Positions 8,380 through 17,600 of a stretch of 57,291 bases of DNA are shown piece by piece. Below the pieces are notes generated by a model. The model made no database searches. It was not told where the DNA came from and saw only the letters and a list, made by a program, of their open reading frames with translations. The stretch lies in the NCBI RefSeq assembly GCF_900492205.1, contig NZ_UEYQ01000022.1, forward strand, positions 1 through 57,291, read 5' to 3'. The position numbers were made by a program, and so were the translations under genes. This DNA is from Ciceribacter sp. T2.26MG-112.2. Its GTDB lineage: Bacteria; Pseudomonadota; Alphaproteobacteria; Rhizobiales; Rhizobiaceae. Each line of letters begins with the position of its first letter. Within the stretch, counting starts at the first letter, position 1.

Positions 8380-9762
8380 TTACGCCTCGCGGCGACGGTT
8401 GCGCTGCTGGCCGCCGGGGCCGCTCGGGCGACCGGAGGCCGGCTTGCCATGGGCTGCGGCCGGACGGCCTGCGCCGCCATTGCCGCCCTTGCGCTGGCCG
8501 GGCTTGCCGGCCGGACGGCCTTCACCGTCATGCTTGGGGCGACCCTGGCCCTGATGGTTGCGGTTGTTGCCGCCGGGGGCGCCGCCGCCACCGCCACGAC
8601 GCTGCGGGCGGGCCGGACGGCTGAGGTTGGTCGGTGCTTCGCCGCTGGCGACCGGAATGTCGATGCCCATCAGGCGCTCGACATCGCGCAGCAGGCGGCC
8701 CTCGTCCGGACCGCAGAAAGCGATCGCGATGCCGTCACGGCCGGCACGGGCGGTACGGCCGATGCGGTGGATATAGGCGTCCGGCACTTCCGGCAGGTCG
8801 TAGTTGAAGACGTGGCTGACGGCCGGGATGTCGATGCCGCGGGCGGCGACGTCGGTGGCGATCAGCGTGCGGATCTCGCCGTCGCGGAAGCCCTTGAGCG
8901 CCCGTTCGCGCTGGCCCTGGCTCTTGTTGCCGTGGATCGAGGCAACCGAGAAGCCGACGATCTCCAGGTGCTTCATCAGCTTTTCCGCGCCATGCTTGGT
9001 GCGCAGGAAGACGATGGAGCGGCCGTCCGGATTGTCGGTGAGGATCTTCTTCAGCATTTCCGTCTTGGCGTTCTGGCCGGCGACGAAGTGTACGTGCTGC
9101 TCGACCTTGTCGGCGGCCTTGCCCGGAGGCGAGACTTCGACCTTGGCCGGGTTGCTGAGGAAGGTCGCGGCCAGATCGGCAATGGTCTTCGGCATGGTGG
9201 CCGAGAACAAGAGGGTCTGGCGCTTGACTGGCACCATCTTGGAGATCTTGCGCAGGTCGTGGATGAAGCCGAGGTCGAGCATCTGGTCGGCTTCGTCGAG
9301 CACCAGATAGGTGACGGCGCGCAGCGAGATGGCGTTACGCGAGATCAGGTCGAGCAGGCGGCCGGGGGTGGCGACGAGGATGTCGGTGCCCTTTTCCAGC
9401 TGCAGCTGCTGCTTGCCGATCGAGGCACCGCCGACGACCTGGTTGATCCTCAGCGGGGTCTTCTTGATGAACGAGCGCAGGTTGTCGCCGATCTGGTTCA
9501 CCAGTTCGCGGGTCGGTGCGAGAATGAGGGTGCGGGTGGTCCGGTTGTCCGGACGCGTGGGGTTTTTCAGCAGCATTTCGATCAGCGGCAGGCCGAAGGC
9601 GGCCGTCTTGCCGGTGCCGGTCTGGGCCAGACCGATCAGGTCGCGGCCTTCCAGAACGATCGGGATCGCCTTCAGCTGGATCGGGGTCGGGGTTTCGTAG
9701 CCGAGGCCGGCCACCGTGGCGGCAATGTTCTGCGACAGGCCAAGCTCAAGAAAGTTGGTCAA
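8380..9762 (-). CDS. DEAD-box ATP-dependent RNA helicase (RhlE-like)
   Basis: A 460-residue helicase with all core motifs in order: Q-motif YETPTPIQLKAIP (about 24-36), Walker A AQTGTGKTAA, PTRELVNQI, TPGRLLD, DEAD (about 156-159), SAT, and in the second RecA domain TDVAARGIDIPAV and HRIGRTARAG. The tail after about residue 385 is Gly/Arg/Pro-rich and disordered, typical of RhlE-type RNA-binding tails. It unwinds RNA, probably in ribosome assembly or cold adaptation. The start codon is TTG at 9762, supported by AAAAGG eight bases upstream; no in-frame ATG exists near the conserved N-terminus. Confidence 0.95.
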   Translation of the reverse strand: MTNFLELGLSQNIAATVAGLGYETPTPIQLKAIPIVLEGRDLIGLAQTGTGKTAAFGLPLIEMLLKNPTRPDNRTTRTLILAPTRELVNQIGDNLRSFIKKTPLRINQVVGGASIGKQQLQLEKGTDILVATPGRLLDLISRNAISLRAVTYLVLDEADQMLDLGFIHDLRKISKMVPVKRQTLLFSATMPKTIADLAATFLSNPAKVEVSPPGKAADKVEQHVHFVAGQNAKTEMLKKILTDNPDGRSIVFLRTKHGAEKLMKHLEIVGFSVASIHGNKSQGQRERALKGFRDGEIRTLIATDVAARGIDIPAVSHVFNYDLPEVPDAYIHRIGRTARAGRDGIAIAFCGPDEGRLLRDVERLMGIDIPVASGEAPTNLSRPARPQRRGGGGGAPGGNNRNHQGQGRPKHDGEGRPAGKPGQRKGGNGGAGRPAAAHGKPASGRPSGPGGQQRNRRREA

Positions 9763-10086
9763 TTCTAATACCTTTTCGGGGCGCCACGCGACATCGGGCG
9801 AAATCGCACCTTGCGATTTGCCTGTCTCGTAGCGTCAAGAACCCCGCGTGAATTGGGAACTTGTAAGTTGGAAAAAAGCTTTCCAGCGCGTTGGGCCGCG
9901 ACATGCAGCCATTTTATCGTGCGCTTTGTATCCTTCTTCGCGTCTTTAAGTCGATCGCGGGCCGCTCACGCGGCGGCCGGAAGGTGAAAGCTGAGTTGCA
10001 GATGGGCCTTCCGGCTTGGAAAGTCAAGGAATCTTTTGCATTGCGGCAAAGTTCGGGTCCGGTGGCAAGGTTGAAACCCGTGGGCG
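9763..10086. other. Intergenic region upstream of the helicase gene
   Basis: No gene is seen in these 324 bases. They probably hold the promoter and a leader of the helicase gene (minus strand) and the end of the phosphatase operon. A GC-rich imperfect inverted repeat (GGGCCGC...GCGGCGGCC around 9959-9977) could be a terminator stem but lacks a T-run. Confidence 0.4.
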
Positions 10087-11022
10087 TCAGAGGGCCAGCG
10101 GCTGGCTGTAGACGAGGGCTGCATCCTTGTCGAAGAAGGATGCGGTACCCCCCGTCGACGAGAGTTCGATGAGAAGGAAGCCCGGCACCGGCGAGGCGAA
10201 CAAGCTCTTTGGATGCGGCCGCGGCGGCCGGCTCCGGCTGCCGCTGCCGGAGACGAAATAGGCCACCCGCTCCGAGCGCAGGGCCTCCAGGTGATGGTCG
10301 TGGCCGCACAGGTACATCGAGACGCCGTGGCGGTCGAGGATGGGCTTCAGGCGCTGGCCGAGGAAGGTGCTGTCGCCATGACGGCCGCCGGAAAAGATCG
10401 GGTGATGACCGACGACGATCTTCCACGGCGCGGTGCTTGCGGAAAGCTTCCTGTCGAGCCAGTCGAGCTGCAATTCGGCGTCCGGATGGAGCACGATCTC
10501 CATGAGGGTGTTGCCCTTCATCCGCTGCGTATCAAGGAAGAAGAAATCGGCTTTCGACCCGCCAAAGGCCTTGCTCTCGGCGAAATAGTGGCCGGGCATT
10601 CTCCAGCGGCGGTTCTTCTTGGAATAGTCGATCTGCGCCTGAGCACTGCCGCCATAGTCGTGGTTGCCGAGCACCGCATACCACGGCACCTGCAGCGACG
10701 GCGCGCTGTAGATCTCCTCAAAGCTCGTTTGCCATTTGGTGTCGACGGTGCTGTCGACGCCGCTTTCATAGAAATTGTCGCCGGTGGAAATGACGAAGGA
10801 TATCGCCTTTTGCGCGCCGATTTCTCCCATGGCCCTGGCAACCGCGCTGGCCGTCGCGCGCGACTGGCCGTCTCCCCAGTCGCCGACCACGAGAAAGGAG
10901 AGGTCCGTGGCGGCTGGGCCTTCCTGCTTGCCCGCCGCATGGGCGAGGCTGCCGAGCGCCAGCGAGGCGAGGCCTCCCTGGATGAGGCTGCGGCGGGTGT
11001 AAATCATCGACATGTCCTTCAT
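10087..11022 (-). CDS. Exported metallophosphoesterase (purple acid phosphatase-like)
   Basis: A 311-residue protein with a twin-arginine signal (YTRRSLIQGGLASLALGSLAHA, residues 8-29), predicting folded export by Tat. The calcineurin-like metal motifs are present: GDWGDG (47-52), GDN (about 81), GNHDY (about 119), GHHPIF (about 203) and GHDHH (about 239). This motif set resembles tartrate-resistant/purple acid phosphatases, so the likely role is periplasmic phosphomonoester hydrolysis. It starts 51 bases after the histidine kinase stop on the same strand and may be co-transcribed with the two-component system. Confidence 0.88.
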   Translation of the reverse strand: MKDMSMIYTRRSLIQGGLASLALGSLAHAAGKQEGPAATDLSFLVVGDWGDGQSRATASAVARAMGEIGAQKAISFVISTGDNFYESGVDSTVDTKWQTSFEEIYSAPSLQVPWYAVLGNHDYGGSAQAQIDYSKKNRRWRMPGHYFAESKAFGGSKADFFFLDTQRMKGNTLMEIVLHPDAELQLDWLDRKLSASTAPWKIVVGHHPIFSGGRHGDSTFLGQRLKPILDRHGVSMYLCGHDHHLEALRSERVAYFVSGSGSRSRPPRPHPKSLFASPVPGFLLIELSSTGGTASFFDKDAALVYSQPLAL

Positions 11023-11073
11023 TGGTCTGCACTTGGGTATGCACTGGTGCCGGCCGCCGGCTCCCGGTTCGGG

Positions 11074-12417
11074 TCAGAATGAAACGGATACCCGCAGTCC
11101 GCCGGCGTCGCGATTCGCGATCTCGATGGTCAGATCGTAGACGGACGCGATGTCCTTGACGATGGAAAGACCGATGCCGGTTCCCGGTTTCTGGCTGTCG
11201 AGGCGGACGCCGCGTTCTAACATCTGCTTCAATCCGGCCGGATCGGCGCCCGGCCCGTCATCCTCGATCACCAGTCGCGGACGGCCCTCGTCGCGGTGCA
11301 GACTGACGGTGATCGTCGAGCGGGCCCATTTGACGGCATTGTCGAGGATGTTGCCGAGCAGTTCCTCGAGGTCATGGGGATCGACCTCCACCGTGACGGC
11401 CGGCGGCACGTCCACCTGCCAGGCGAGGTCTGCGCCCTTCGGTGTGCGCTTGAGGGTCCGCACGATGCGATCGAGGGCGGTGGCGAGGTCTGCGTCCGAG
11501 GCGCGAAGCTCGGCGGTGGCGGCAATGCGGCTGCGGGCCAGTTCACGTTCGACATGGGCCTGCATGACGCCGGCCAGGTGGGCGAGCTCGTCGCCGATCT
11601 CCGTCTGGCCGCGCTCCTTCAGCGTTGCCGCGTCGTTGGCAACGACAGTCAGCGGCGTCTTGAGACCATGGGCGAGGTCGGCGGAGCGGGTGCGTGCCTT
11701 CTGGATGATCACGGACTGCGCATCGAGCAGCCGGTTCATCGCGGCGACCACCTCCTGCAACTCCTTGGGAAAACGGCCCGTCAGCCGTTCGGCCTTGCGT
11801 TCGCGGATGCGATTGAGCCCCTCGCTGACCGAGGAGACCGGACGAAGGCCGAAGGTCAGCTGCGCCAGCGAGGCGGCGATGAGGAAGGCGGCCAGCACGG
11901 CCATGAAGGGAATGATGTCGAGGGTGAAGGCGCGGCGCGCCTCGGCGAGTACGCTTTCGTCGATCGCCGCCGCAACCCGGACGGGGCGCGGGCCCTCCGG
12001 AGCGGCAACGATGATCTGCCGCTCCTGCACGATCAGCTCGCCGCCATCCGGCCCCGGCAACGTGTAGCGGTGCACCGCGCCCGGCTCATGTATGTCGGCG
12101 GGCAGCGGCAGGACATAGTCCCAAAGTGACGGCGAGCGCAGCTGGCGCTTGCTCCGATCGTCCTCCACCTGCCAGTAGAGCCCACCATAGGGCTCGGTGA
12201 AGCGGCGGTCGGCCGGCCGGTCGGGCAGTTCGAGATTGCCGTCCGGGGCAAAGCGCAGCGTTCCGGCGAACAGGTTGATGTGGCCTGTCAGCTCCTCGTC
12301 GATGCGCCGCTCCAGGTTGCGGGTGAAGATCGAAACGAAGACGATGGTGGCGAGCACCATGGCGAGAAATACGCTGGCGGCGGAAACGATCAGGAAGCGG
12401 CCGCGGATCGATTGCAT
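11074..12417 (-). CDS. Membrane sensor histidine kinase
   Basis: A 447-residue kinase. TM1 lies at about residues 7-29 (FLIVSAASVFLAMVLATIVF), a periplasmic sensing loop at about 30-165 and TM2 at about 168-190 (IIPFMAVLAAFLIAASL), followed by a linker. The phospho-acceptor His is in SADLAHGLKTPLTVV (about 251); the ATP-binding boxes are LLGNILDNAVKWA (N), IEDDGPGAD (G1) and GTGIGLSIV (G2). The LAHGLKTPL H-box and domain layout recall PhoQ-like kinases. Its ATG overlaps the response-regulator stop by one base (TGATG). The signal is unknown; FeuPQ-type envelope sensing is one possibility. Confidence 0.92.
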   Translation of the reverse strand: MQSIRGRFLIVSAASVFLAMVLATIVFVSIFTRNLERRIDEELTGHINLFAGTLRFAPDGNLELPDRPADRRFTEPYGGLYWQVEDDRSKRQLRSPSLWDYVLPLPADIHEPGAVHRYTLPGPDGGELIVQERQIIVAAPEGPRPVRVAAAIDESVLAEARRAFTLDIIPFMAVLAAFLIAASLAQLTFGLRPVSSVSEGLNRIRERKAERLTGRFPKELQEVVAAMNRLLDAQSVIIQKARTRSADLAHGLKTPLTVVANDAATLKERGQTEIGDELAHLAGVMQAHVERELARSRIAATAELRASDADLATALDRIVRTLKRTPKGADLAWQVDVPPAVTVEVDPHDLEELLGNILDNAVKWARSTITVSLHRDEGRPRLVIEDDGPGADPAGLKQMLERGVRLDSQKPGTGIGLSIVKDIASVYDLTIEIANRDAGGLRVSVSF

Positions 12418-13085
12418 CAGCCGTCCTCTTTGCCGATACGGTAGCCATAGCCGCGTCGCGTCGAGATGGCGTCCTTGCCGAGCTTCTTGCGCAGCCGGCC
12501 GATCAGCACCTCGACCGAATTGCTGTCGCGCTCGAAGTCCTGGGCATAGAGCTGTTCGGTCAGTTCCATTTGCGAGACGTTGCGGCCGCGATTGTGGGCG
12601 AGGTGGGCGAGGCAGCGGTATTCGAGCGGTGTCAGGTCGACGGGCAGGCCGGCGCGGCTGACGGTGTTGGTGCGGGTGTCGATGGCGATGTCGCCGATTT
12701 GCAGGACGGGATTGGCCTGTCCGGCGCTGCGCCGGATGATGGCTCGCAGACGGGCCAGGAGCTCGGCCATCTGGAACGGCTTGGTCAGGTAGTCGTCGGC
12801 GCCGGCATCGATGCCTTCAACCCGCTCCTGCCAGTTGCCGCGGGCGGTGAGAATGAGGACTGGCATCCGCCGTCCCGCGGCGCGCCAACGCTTGAGGACC
12901 GCCAGCCCGTCCATGCCAGGCAGGCCGAGATCGAGGATGACGGCGGCGAAATCCTCGGCATCGCCGGTGAACCATCCGGCCTCGCCGTCGCTTTCATGCA
13001 CCACCACGAAGCCCGCCCGCTCCAGGTGAAGCGTGACATCGCGGGCGATCAGCGGATCATCCTCGATCAGCAAGAGCCGCATCAT
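12417..13085 (-). CDS. OmpR/PhoB-family response regulator
   Basis: A 222-residue regulator. The receiver domain (1-120) has acidic residues in LLIEDDP, the phospho-Asp in ILDLGLPGMDG (about 51), Thr in LTARG and Lys in LTKPF. The C-terminal winged helix (about 130-220) ends with VEVLIGRLRKKLG and TRRGYGYRI, the DNA-contacting signature of this family. Its ATG overlaps the PepSY-protein stop by four bases (ATGA), and its stop overlaps the kinase start, so PepSY, regulator and kinase form a translationally coupled operon. Confidence 0.95.
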   Translation of the reverse strand: MMRLLLIEDDPLIARDVTLHLERAGFVVVHESDGEAGWFTGDAEDFAAVILDLGLPGMDGLAVLKRWRAAGRRMPVLILTARGNWQERVEGIDAGADDYLTKPFQMAELLARLRAIIRRSAGQANPVLQIGDIAIDTRTNTVSRAGLPVDLTPLEYRCLAHLAHNRGRNVSQMELTEQLYAQDFERDSNSVEVLIGRLRKKLGKDAISTRRGYGYRIGKEDG

Positions 13086-13453
13086 TCATTCTCGACTTCG
13101 AGGATCGTGCCGGTCGCCGCATCCACTTCGGCTTCGACGACACGGCCCTTGGCGGTGAGGATGCGGAATTCATAGACGAGTTTATGGTCCTCACGATCGA
13201 GCTTGACGGAGACGATCTCGCCCGGGACCCGTTGGCTGACGATCCGCTTGACCTCCACCAACGTCAAGGCCTCGCCGCTGTCGACGGCCCGGCGGGCCGC
13301 GTCGTGATCATCGTCGGCTTCGACGCTCGGGAAGCCGGGCCGATCCTCGGTGCCGTCGGCGATCACCGGCACGGAGAGTGCGGGCAGCAGCATCAGCATG
13401 CATGCCGCTGTCATCATTTGCCGATAGATGTGCCTGGCTCGACCGTTCATCAT
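13082..13453 (-). CDS. Periplasmic PepSY-domain protein, first gene of the two-component operon
   Basis: A 123-residue protein with an N-terminal hydrophobic signal (MMTAACMLMLLPALSVPVIA) and one PepSY domain (about residues 60-122): SGEALTLVEVKRIVSQRVPG, then YEFRILTAKGRVVEAEVDAA and TGTILEVENE. PepSY proteins modulate envelope proteases or kinases. Its place directly ahead of the regulator and kinase, with a four-base overlap, suggests that it sets or damps kinase activity in the periplasm, as small partner proteins do in some rhizobial systems; this is inference. Confidence 0.85.
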   Translation of the reverse strand: MMNGRARHIYRQMMTAACMLMLLPALSVPVIADGTEDRPGFPSVEADDDHDAARRAVDSGEALTLVEVKRIVSQRVPGEIVSVKLDREDHKLVYEFRILTAKGRVVEAEVDAATGTILEVENE

Positions 13454-13583
13454 CGTTCCTTAGCATGCCGAAACTGATTTTTCGCTGACATGGCGTGTCA
13501 GCTATCGCTCAGCCCGGACGGATTAGGGTCTGCGTCGTTGGTCGAGGACAATGGTGCTCGGCCCAAGGACGAAGGACGAACTC

Positions 13584-13859
13584 ATGAAGAAGATTATTTT
13601 CGCCGCCCTTTTCGCCACGGCCGCTTTCGGTTCGGCCGCCTTGGCGGAAGGCGAGTATTCGTGCGGCAATGTGCCGAAGGAAAAGTGGATGACCGAGGAC
13701 GCGCTGAAGGCCAAGGTCGTCGGCATGGGCTTCGAAGTCCGCCAGATCAAGATGGAGGACGGTTGCTACGAGGTCTACGGCATCAAGGACGGCAAGAAGG
13801 TCGAGGCCCTGTTCAACCCGGAAACCGGCGTCCAGGTCGGCGTCGAGGGAGACGATTGA
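13584..13859 (+). CDS. Secreted PepSY-domain protein (DUF2502-like size)
   Basis: A 91-residue protein with a clear Sec signal (MKKIIFAALFATAAFGSAALA, residues 1-21). The mature PepSY-like domain holds two cysteines (SCGNVP and DGCYEVYGI) that could form a disulphide. The core WMTEDALKAKVVGMGFEVRQ... KVEALFNPETG is the PepSY fold pattern. It is divergent from the other PepSY gene at 13453 and joined to cytochrome b561 by a one-base TGATG overlap. PepSY-cytochrome b561 pairs occur widely next to two-component systems; electron transfer to a periplasmic acceptor is a plausible role. Confidence 0.85.
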   Translation: MKKIIFAALFATAAFGSAALAEGEYSCGNVPKEKWMTEDALKAKVVGMGFEVRQIKMEDGCYEVYGIKDGKKVEALFNPETGVQVGVEGDD

Positions 13860-14431
13860 TGTCCGACGCCGCGCAGGACATGCGAGGCGCCCATTCCGTC
13901 CGCGCCACGCGGACGGAATGGATCAAGGTCTGGGATCCGTTCGTGCGGATCTTCCACTGGTCGCTGGTCGGGCTCTTTGCCTTTTCCTACCTGACCGGCG
14001 ACGAGTGGAAGTCCGCCCATATCGTCTCCGGCTACCTGATCGCCGGACTTCTGGGCTTCCGCGTCGTCTGGGGGCTGATCGGCACGGAACATGCGCGGTT
14101 CGGGAGCTTCGTCCGCAGTCCGAAGGCGATCCTGGCCTTCCTCGCCGATACGGCCCGGATGCGGGCGAAGCGCTATCTCGGCCACAATCCGGCGGGCGGC
14201 GCCATGGTGATCGCCCTTCTCCTGGCGATCGCCGGCACGGCGTCCACCGGCTACATGATGACCACCAATGCCTTCTGGGGCATCGAATGGGTCGAGGAAA
14301 CGCATGAAGCGCTGGTCAATGTGACGCTCGGTCTTGTCGCCCTGCATCTCGCCGGCGTCGCCCTCGCCAGTGTCGAACACCGCGAAAACCTCGTGCGTGC
14401 CATGCTCAATGGCTGGAAGCGCCGCTCCTGA
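13859..14431 (+). CDS. Cytochrome b561 family protein
   Basis: A 190-residue inner-membrane di-haem cytochrome with four hydrophobic helices. Candidate haem ligands are His in FVRIFHWSLVG (about 31), HIVSGYLIAG (about 54), and HEALVNVTLGLVALHLAG (about 144 and 157). The opening IKVWDPFVRIFHWSL is characteristic of the family. The start at 13859 overlaps the PepSY stop (TGATG), so the two are coupled. It would pass electrons between the quinone pool and a periplasmic partner, perhaps the PepSY protein. A terminator follows at 14485. Confidence 0.9.
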   Translation: MSDAAQDMRGAHSVRATRTEWIKVWDPFVRIFHWSLVGLFAFSYLTGDEWKSAHIVSGYLIAGLLGFRVVWGLIGTEHARFGSFVRSPKAILAFLADTARMRAKRYLGHNPAGGAMVIALLLAIAGTASTGYMMTTNAFWGIEWVEETHEALVNVTLGLVALHLAGVALASVEHRENLVRAMLNGWKRRS

Positions 14432-14484
14432 TCTTCAAGGCCGGGAGAAAAGCCTCCGAGTGAACGCGGCCGGGAAGAACGGCT

Positions 14485-14515
14485 CCGGACGGGATCAGCC
14501 CGTCCGGGGTCTTTT
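14485..14515 (+). terminator. Intrinsic terminator after the PepSY/cytochrome b561 operon
   Basis: A nine-base-pair stem CCGGACGGG (14485-14493) with CCCGTCCGG (14499-14507) and a five-base loop is followed by GGTCTTTT. It lies 54 bases after the cytochrome stop and before the large hybrid kinase. Confidence 0.75.
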
Positions 14516-14692
14516 CCGTGCAAATTCCGCGGTGGCGCAAGGGCAGCCCGGCTGAAAGGCTCGGGCAAGGCTAAGACGTCATTGTTATCCCCCATATGAA
14601 GTCCCGCGCGATCGGCGCAAAGGCCTATCATTGCTCCCTGGTTACCTCGCATTTACCATTCGAGAGCATTTTCTGGGGCAGGAGTACGGTTC

Positions 14693-17600
14693 TTGAACAT
14701 GGGTGGCGATTTGCTCAACTTGGCCTGCGAGAAGATCGCCGAACTGGAGGTGCCCGCCTTCATCAAGGACAGCGAACTGCGCTATGTGGTCGTCAACGAG
14801 GCCTATGCGCGCTTCTTCCGCGAGGCGCCGGAAGTATTCGCCGGCAAGACCGACCGCGAGCTGTTCGGCCGGCTCGAGGACGGCGTGCGCGACGATCGCG
14901 AGCGCCAGGTCGTGGTGTTCGGCGACGAGCAGACGACGCTGGTCTTCGATCCGTTCGGCCATGACCGCTATCCGCTGCGCGTCGAACGGTTTTTCGGCGA
15001 CGACGATTCCATCTACGTATTCGGCATGTTCGAGGAGGCGCCGCCGAGCGTGTCGAAGGCAAAGTGTGCCGGTCCATCGAAAACGCGGCAGGCCGCCGGC
15101 GCTGCAGCCCGCGCCGAGGCGTGCGGTGGGTGCGCCGATACCCTGTTCCGCGCCACGCTCGAGGATCTTCCCGTTGCGACCTATGTCCGCGATGAACTGC
15201 ATCGCATGGTGTTTGCCAATCGTGCCTTCCTCGAGATTGTCGGCCAGCCCCTGCAGCAGTTGATCGGCAAGACCGAACAGGAGGCCTTTCCCGAGCGCGG
15301 CGACCGCTACCATGCCGAGAACTGCCGCATCCTCGAAGACGGGGAGACGATGGAGGTGGAAGACTGCTTCGTGCGCAAGGACGGCATTGCCGTTCCGGTC
15401 ATCTCGCGCGCGAGCCGGATCACCATGCCGAACGGGGCGCGCTACATGGTCGGCTCGGTCACCGACATATCGGCCTTGAAGAGCCGCGAAACCCAGTTGG
15501 TCGAGGCGCAGGACGAGGCCGAAGGGTTGCATCGCCACGTCGAAAGCCTTCTCCGGTCCATGCCGGTGGGGGTGCTGATCCTTTCGGCCGACCATGCCAT
15601 CGACTATGCCAATGACGCCTTCTACGACATGCTGGAGACGGATGCCCCGGTCGACATGGCGGGATGGCACTATCGGGATTTCGTCGCCTACACCGTCCGG
15701 CGCGTCGGATCGACGAATGTCGATGACGATGTCGAACGGATATTCAACAAGCGCGTGGCGCAGTTCAACGATCCGGACAACACCGCGACGTCGCGTGCCG
15801 AAACGCTGAGCGGCCGGATCCTGGCCATCCGCAGCAAGCGGCTCGCCAGTGGCAAGATCCTCATTACCTATTCCGATATCACCGCGCTGCATCAACGCGA
15901 GCAGGAGAGTGTTCTCTACCGCACCGCGATCGAGCAATTGCCCGTTCCCGTCTTCATCCGCGATGGCGAACGCCGGCTGATCTTCGCCAATTCCGCCTAT
16001 GCGGCCCTGCAGGGCGAGAAGCAGGACAAGTTCTACGGCCTCAACGAAGAGGAGATGTTCCCGCGACTGGGACAGCAATTGCGCGAGGAGAACCTGCACC
16101 TTCTGGAAAACGGCGAGCCGATCGAGCGCGCGCAGGACCTGCCGCTGGCCGAGGGGCGCATCCACTCCGTCATCACGCGCCTCAATCGCATCACCACGCC
16201 CGACCAGCGGCGCTACCTCGTCGGCTCGATCACGGATGTTTCGGATCTGAAGGCCCGCGAGCGAGAGCTCATGCAGGCTCAGGCACGGGCTGAAAAACTC
16301 TACGGGGACATCGAGAACATTCTCAGGATCATGCCGGTCGGGGTCATCATCCTCAACGAGGACCTGGTCATCGAGTTCGCCAATTCCAAGAGCCGCGAGA
16401 TCTGGGAATGGCCCGCCGACCGCGTGCTGGAGGGAACGACGTTCCGCGACTATGCCCGAACCAATCACGACCGTGGCTGGACCTGGGAAGGCGGGCGTGA
16501 CTTCGAGCCCGGTCTGGAAGACCGAATCGCCGAAATGCGGTCGATCGAAGGGACGATCCAGCGCGAACTCGTCTATCCCGACGGCAAGCAGGTCCTCATC
16601 ACCACCACGCCGCTCGCCGACCGCAAGTTTCTCGTCACCTATTCCGACTTCACCGAGCTTCGCCGCCGGGAGCGGGAGTTCAGCGAGGCGCGCGAACAGC
16701 TCGAACGGCTCGGGCAGTTCATGACGGACGCGACCCGCGTCATGGCGCAGGGCCTGGCCGTCATCGAGGATGGGGTCATCATCCAGAGCAATGAGTCGCT
16801 GGTGCGTATGCTCGCGGTGCCGCAGACGCTGCTCGATCCCGGCCAGAGCTGGCATGCCGGCTTTGCCTATTGTGCCCGGCGCGGCGATTTCGGCCCGGAG
16901 CCGATGGCGGTGCTCAAGGACTGGCAGGAAAAGGTTCACTCGGAGAACGGTTTTTCGGCGACCTTCCTCAGCAACGGCAAGACCTGGATCCAGATGGAGG
17001 CGACGGCGAGCGGGCGCGGCCACTGGATGGTCGTGTGCACCGACATCACCGAACTCAAGACCCGCGAGGCGGAACTGACCGTGCTGCTTGCCCGCAGCGA
17101 GGCGGCCGACAAGGCCAAGTCCGAATTCCTCGCCAATATGAGCCACGAGATCCGCACGCCGATGAACGGTGTCCTCGGCATGGCCGAACTTTTGGCGCGG
17201 TCGGTTCTCGACACCCGCCAGAAGACCTTCGTCGACATCATCGTCAAGTCCGGCAATGCGCTCCTGACCATCATCAACGACATCCTCGATTTTTCCAAGA
17301 TCGACGCGGGGCAGTTGAAGTTGCGCAAGGTGCCGTTCGATCCCGTCGAGGCGATCGAGGACGTGGCGACGCTTCTTTCGGCATCGGCTGCGGACAAGGA
17401 CATCGAACTGATCGTCCGCGGCGACGCCACCGTGCGCCACATGGTGTCCGGCGATCCCGGCCGTTTCCGCCAGATCGTCACCAATCTGGTCGGCAACGCC
17501 ATCAAGTTCACCGAAAAGGGGCATGTGCTGATCGAACTGTCCAGCGCACCCTGCGACGCGTCGCAGTCGATGCTGACGATGCGGATCGAAGATACCGGCA

